Of a stretch of 12,717 nt of DNA, positions 11,383 to 12,717 are shown one piece after another. The first letter of the stretch is position 1. Each line of letters begins with the position of its first letter. Location of the stretch: contig JAHIEH010000016.1 in the NCBI GenBank assembly GCA_018901675.1, forward strand, positions 1 through 12,717, given 5' to 3'. The notes under the pieces were generated by a model. That model ran no database searches, was not told the origin of the DNA, and saw only the letters and a program-made list of their open reading frames with translations. This DNA comes from Nanobdellota archaeon. Its GTDB lineage: Archaea > Nanobdellota > Nanobdellia > Pacearchaeales > GW2011-AR1. A program made the translations under genes and the position numbers.

Positions 11383-12495
11383 TTATTTCCTTCTATCCCT
11401 TATCTTTCTTACGAATTTCCTAAACTTAGTTTCCTTTAAATGCATTGCATGCTCTGGGCATATTTCAATACAACAGAAACACCTTATACATTTTTTCCGA
11501 TTAATCTCTGGATAAGGATTAAGAGTTATTGCTTTTCCAGGGCATTTTTTTGCACATGTCGCACATTTTACACACTTCTCTTTATCAACCACAATTTTAT
11601 TGCCTTTAATCAGTTTTCCCAAAAAGATTTTAACAGATTCTTTCATCCAAGAAGCCGGCTTTTCAAACCTTAAATTTGGTATTTCTTTAACATCACCAAT
11701 CACTTCAATCTCATAAGAGGGATATAACTTCCTTTTTATTGCTTCTTTAACAAAAAGAATTCTCCTTGGCTTAAAACCCATAATTTTCGCAGCAGCAATG
11801 TCCAAAGCAACTGCGTTTCTTGAAGCCATGATTAAACCGACTTTTTTTAGCTTTCCAGAAGTAGGACCGTTCCCTTCCATTGCAACAACACAATCCATTA
11901 TATTCAATCCAGGATTTACATTCCGATATATGTCAACTAAAAGAGAAGAAAACTTCTTGTCGCCAATTGCTTTTTTATGCAAAACTTGCTTCATTCCTCC
12001 AGGAATACATCCATAAAGATTTTTTATTGCTCCTGAAAGCATAGTCAAAGAATGTGTTTTTAATTTGGGAACATTAACAACTAAATCCGCCTGCTTTATA
12101 ATTTTAGGAAAATAAAAATCTCTCAAAACCTTTGCATTCTTATCTTTAATTTTTATAAGATTGCTTTTTTCAAAAACAACCAGATTTGCAAAACCAGAAT
12201 AGCCGCTTCCTTTAAACGCTTTTTCAGTGTCCATAAAAGAAGATTCTCCGACAAATATTTCTCCTTTGAATTGTTTTATTATTGACCTAACAATAGAAGG
12301 GTGAGTTACTATCGCTAAGTTGTCTTTATAAGCCCCCACAACATTTGGCTTTATGAGAATTTTTTTATATTTGCTTTTTTCTTTTTCATCAAAATCTAGA
12401 AGTTTTAGGATTTTCCTAATTGCCTTATCAACCTGCTTTTGGCTATAACTCTTGCATTTAACAACTGCAACTTTCTCAACCCCTTTTTTTATCAT
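11383..12495 (-). CDS. DUF362 protein with C-terminal two-[4Fe-4S] ferredoxin domain
   Basis: This encodes 370 residues. The DUF362 domain (about 9-270) includes KYKKILIKPNVV (42-53), ADLVVNVPKLKTHSLTMLSGAIKNLYGCIPG (136-166) and NAVALDIAAAKIMGF (227-241). A ferredoxin module follows with two cluster motifs: C308-x2-C311-x2-C314-x3-C318 and C336-x2-C339-x2-C342-x3-C346, each followed by Pro, as in bacterial-type 2[4Fe-4S] ferredoxins. A basic tail ends the protein. DUF362 proteins are widespread in anaerobes; an electron-transfer or flavin/cofactor-linked role is inferred, but the reaction is unknown. Between the start and tRNA-Arg lies copy B of the two-hairpin element, whose TTAAAA-containing loop is a possible TATA source. 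Confidence 0.88.
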   Translation of the reverse strand: MIKKGVEKVAVVKCKSYSQKQVDKAIRKILKLLDFDEKEKSKYKKILIKPNVVGAYKDNLAIVTHPSIVRSIIKQFKGEIFVGESSFMDTEKAFKGSGYSGFANLVVFEKSNLIKIKDKNAKVLRDFYFPKIIKQADLVVNVPKLKTHSLTMLSGAIKNLYGCIPGGMKQVLHKKAIGDKKFSSLLVDIYRNVNPGLNIMDCVVAMEGNGPTSGKLKKVGLIMASRNAVALDIAAAKIMGFKPRRILFVKEAIKRKLYPSYEIEVIGDVKEIPNLRFEKPASWMKESVKIFLGKLIKGNKIVVDKEKCVKCATCAKKCPGKAITLNPYPEINRKKCIRCFCCIEICPEHAMHLKETKFRKFVRKIRDRRK

Positions 12496-12505
12496 TGTTT
12501 CTTAT

Positions 12506-12633
12506 ATCAAAAAGTTCTTGAGTTTTACCACACCTTTTAAGGTGTGGTTTGTTCTGAACTTTTGGATGCTCAAAATTGCATTCATCTGCACACTAAAGTG
12601 TGCAGTTTTCTGCATCAGCAATTTTGACATAAT
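12506..12633 (-). repeat. Two-hairpin element, copy B (between DUF362 gene and tRNA-Arg)
   Basis: On the plus strand: stem AAAAGTTC (12510-12517) with GAACTTTT (12556-12563) encloses hairpin CCACACC/GGTGTGG (12528-12534, 12541-12547). After GGATGCT, stem CAAAATTGC (12571-12579) with GCAATTTTG (12618-12626) encloses hairpin CTGCACAC/GTGTGCAG (12586-12593, 12598-12605, loop TAAA). Linkers match copy A while all four stems differ in sequence yet still pair. It begins ten bases past the tRNA-Arg 3' end and ends ten bases before the DUF362 ATG. Confidence 0.7.
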
Positions 12634-12642
12634 ATTTTTAAA

Positions 12643-12717
12643 TGCCCCGGACAGGATTTGGACCTGCGACCCCTAGCTTAGAAGGCTAGTGCTCTATCCA
12701 GGCTGAGCTACCGGGGC
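12643..12717 (-). tRNA. tRNA-Arg (UCU), intronless
   Basis: The acceptor stem is GCCCCGG (12717-12711) with CCGGGGC (12650-12644), with discriminator A at 12643. D arm GCTC-AGCCTGGATA-GAGC, anticodon arm CTAGC-CTTCTAA-GCTAG and T arm GCAGG-TCCAAAT-CCTGT all pair (one G-T). The anticodon is TCT. The 5' nucleotide is exactly the window's last base, so the gene is complete but its promoter lies outside. Confidence 0.93.

Noticed and set aside
11097..12633. CRISPR array or H/ACA guide RNA as explanation for the two-hairpin elements
   Set aside because: There are only two distant copies, with no regular repeat-spacer pattern. Although an ACA follows the second stem in both copies, the hairpins lack a recognisable kink-turn or kink-loop, so H/ACA is not supported.

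Overview
The window looks like chromosomal DNA of an AT-rich archaeon, most likely a small-genome DPANN-type lineage. The reasons are: TATA boxes about 25 bases upstream of start codons with almost no 5' leader; tRNA introns bounded by bulge-helix-bulge (BHB) folds; a LAGLIDADG homing endonuclease; an archaeal-type glycyl-tRNA synthetase; and membrane-anchored surface proteins built from Ig-like modules. The lineage is an inference from gene style, not from a marker-gene comparison.

Layout. The left edge holds the first ten codons of a leftward gene. It is followed by a DUF4258-like gene (152-508) and a DUF2283-like gene (498-863, minus strand) whose 3' ends overlap. A tRNA with anticodon CAU and a 36-nt intron (966-1073) runs directly into a VanZ-like membrane protein. 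Next come a possible 17-codon leader ORF and a nitrilase-superfamily amidohydrolase. A 206-bp structured intergenic stretch separates these from leftward genes for a RimK-like ATP-grasp ligase and a HIT protein. A leftward operon then encodes glycyl-tRNA synthetase, a PLDc_N-type small membrane protein and a ZIP metal transporter; its promoter lies between two identical 11-bp direct repeats.

Upstream lies a large Ig-repeat surface protein, divergent from a smaller membrane-anchored secreted protein. Both carry a GSP(L/I)(S/T)G(F/Y) motif just before the C-terminal membrane helix.

The right third is the most unusual part. A minus-strand tRNA gene at 10397-10549 gives a perfect tRNA-Cys(GCA) only if two introns (35 and 45 nt) are removed, leaving a 7-nt internal exon that contains the anticodon. 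A LAGLIDADG endonuclease reading frame starts upstream on the same strand and runs through exon 1, intron 1 and exon 2 of that tRNA. The endonuclease is itself broken by a ~120-bp two-hairpin element. A second copy of the element lies between a DUF362/ferredoxin gene and tRNA-Arg(UCU). The two copies keep their linker sequences but have changed both arms of each stem together, so the fold itself appears to be conserved. I read them as a small mobile or structured repeat family; no transposase gene is present in the window.
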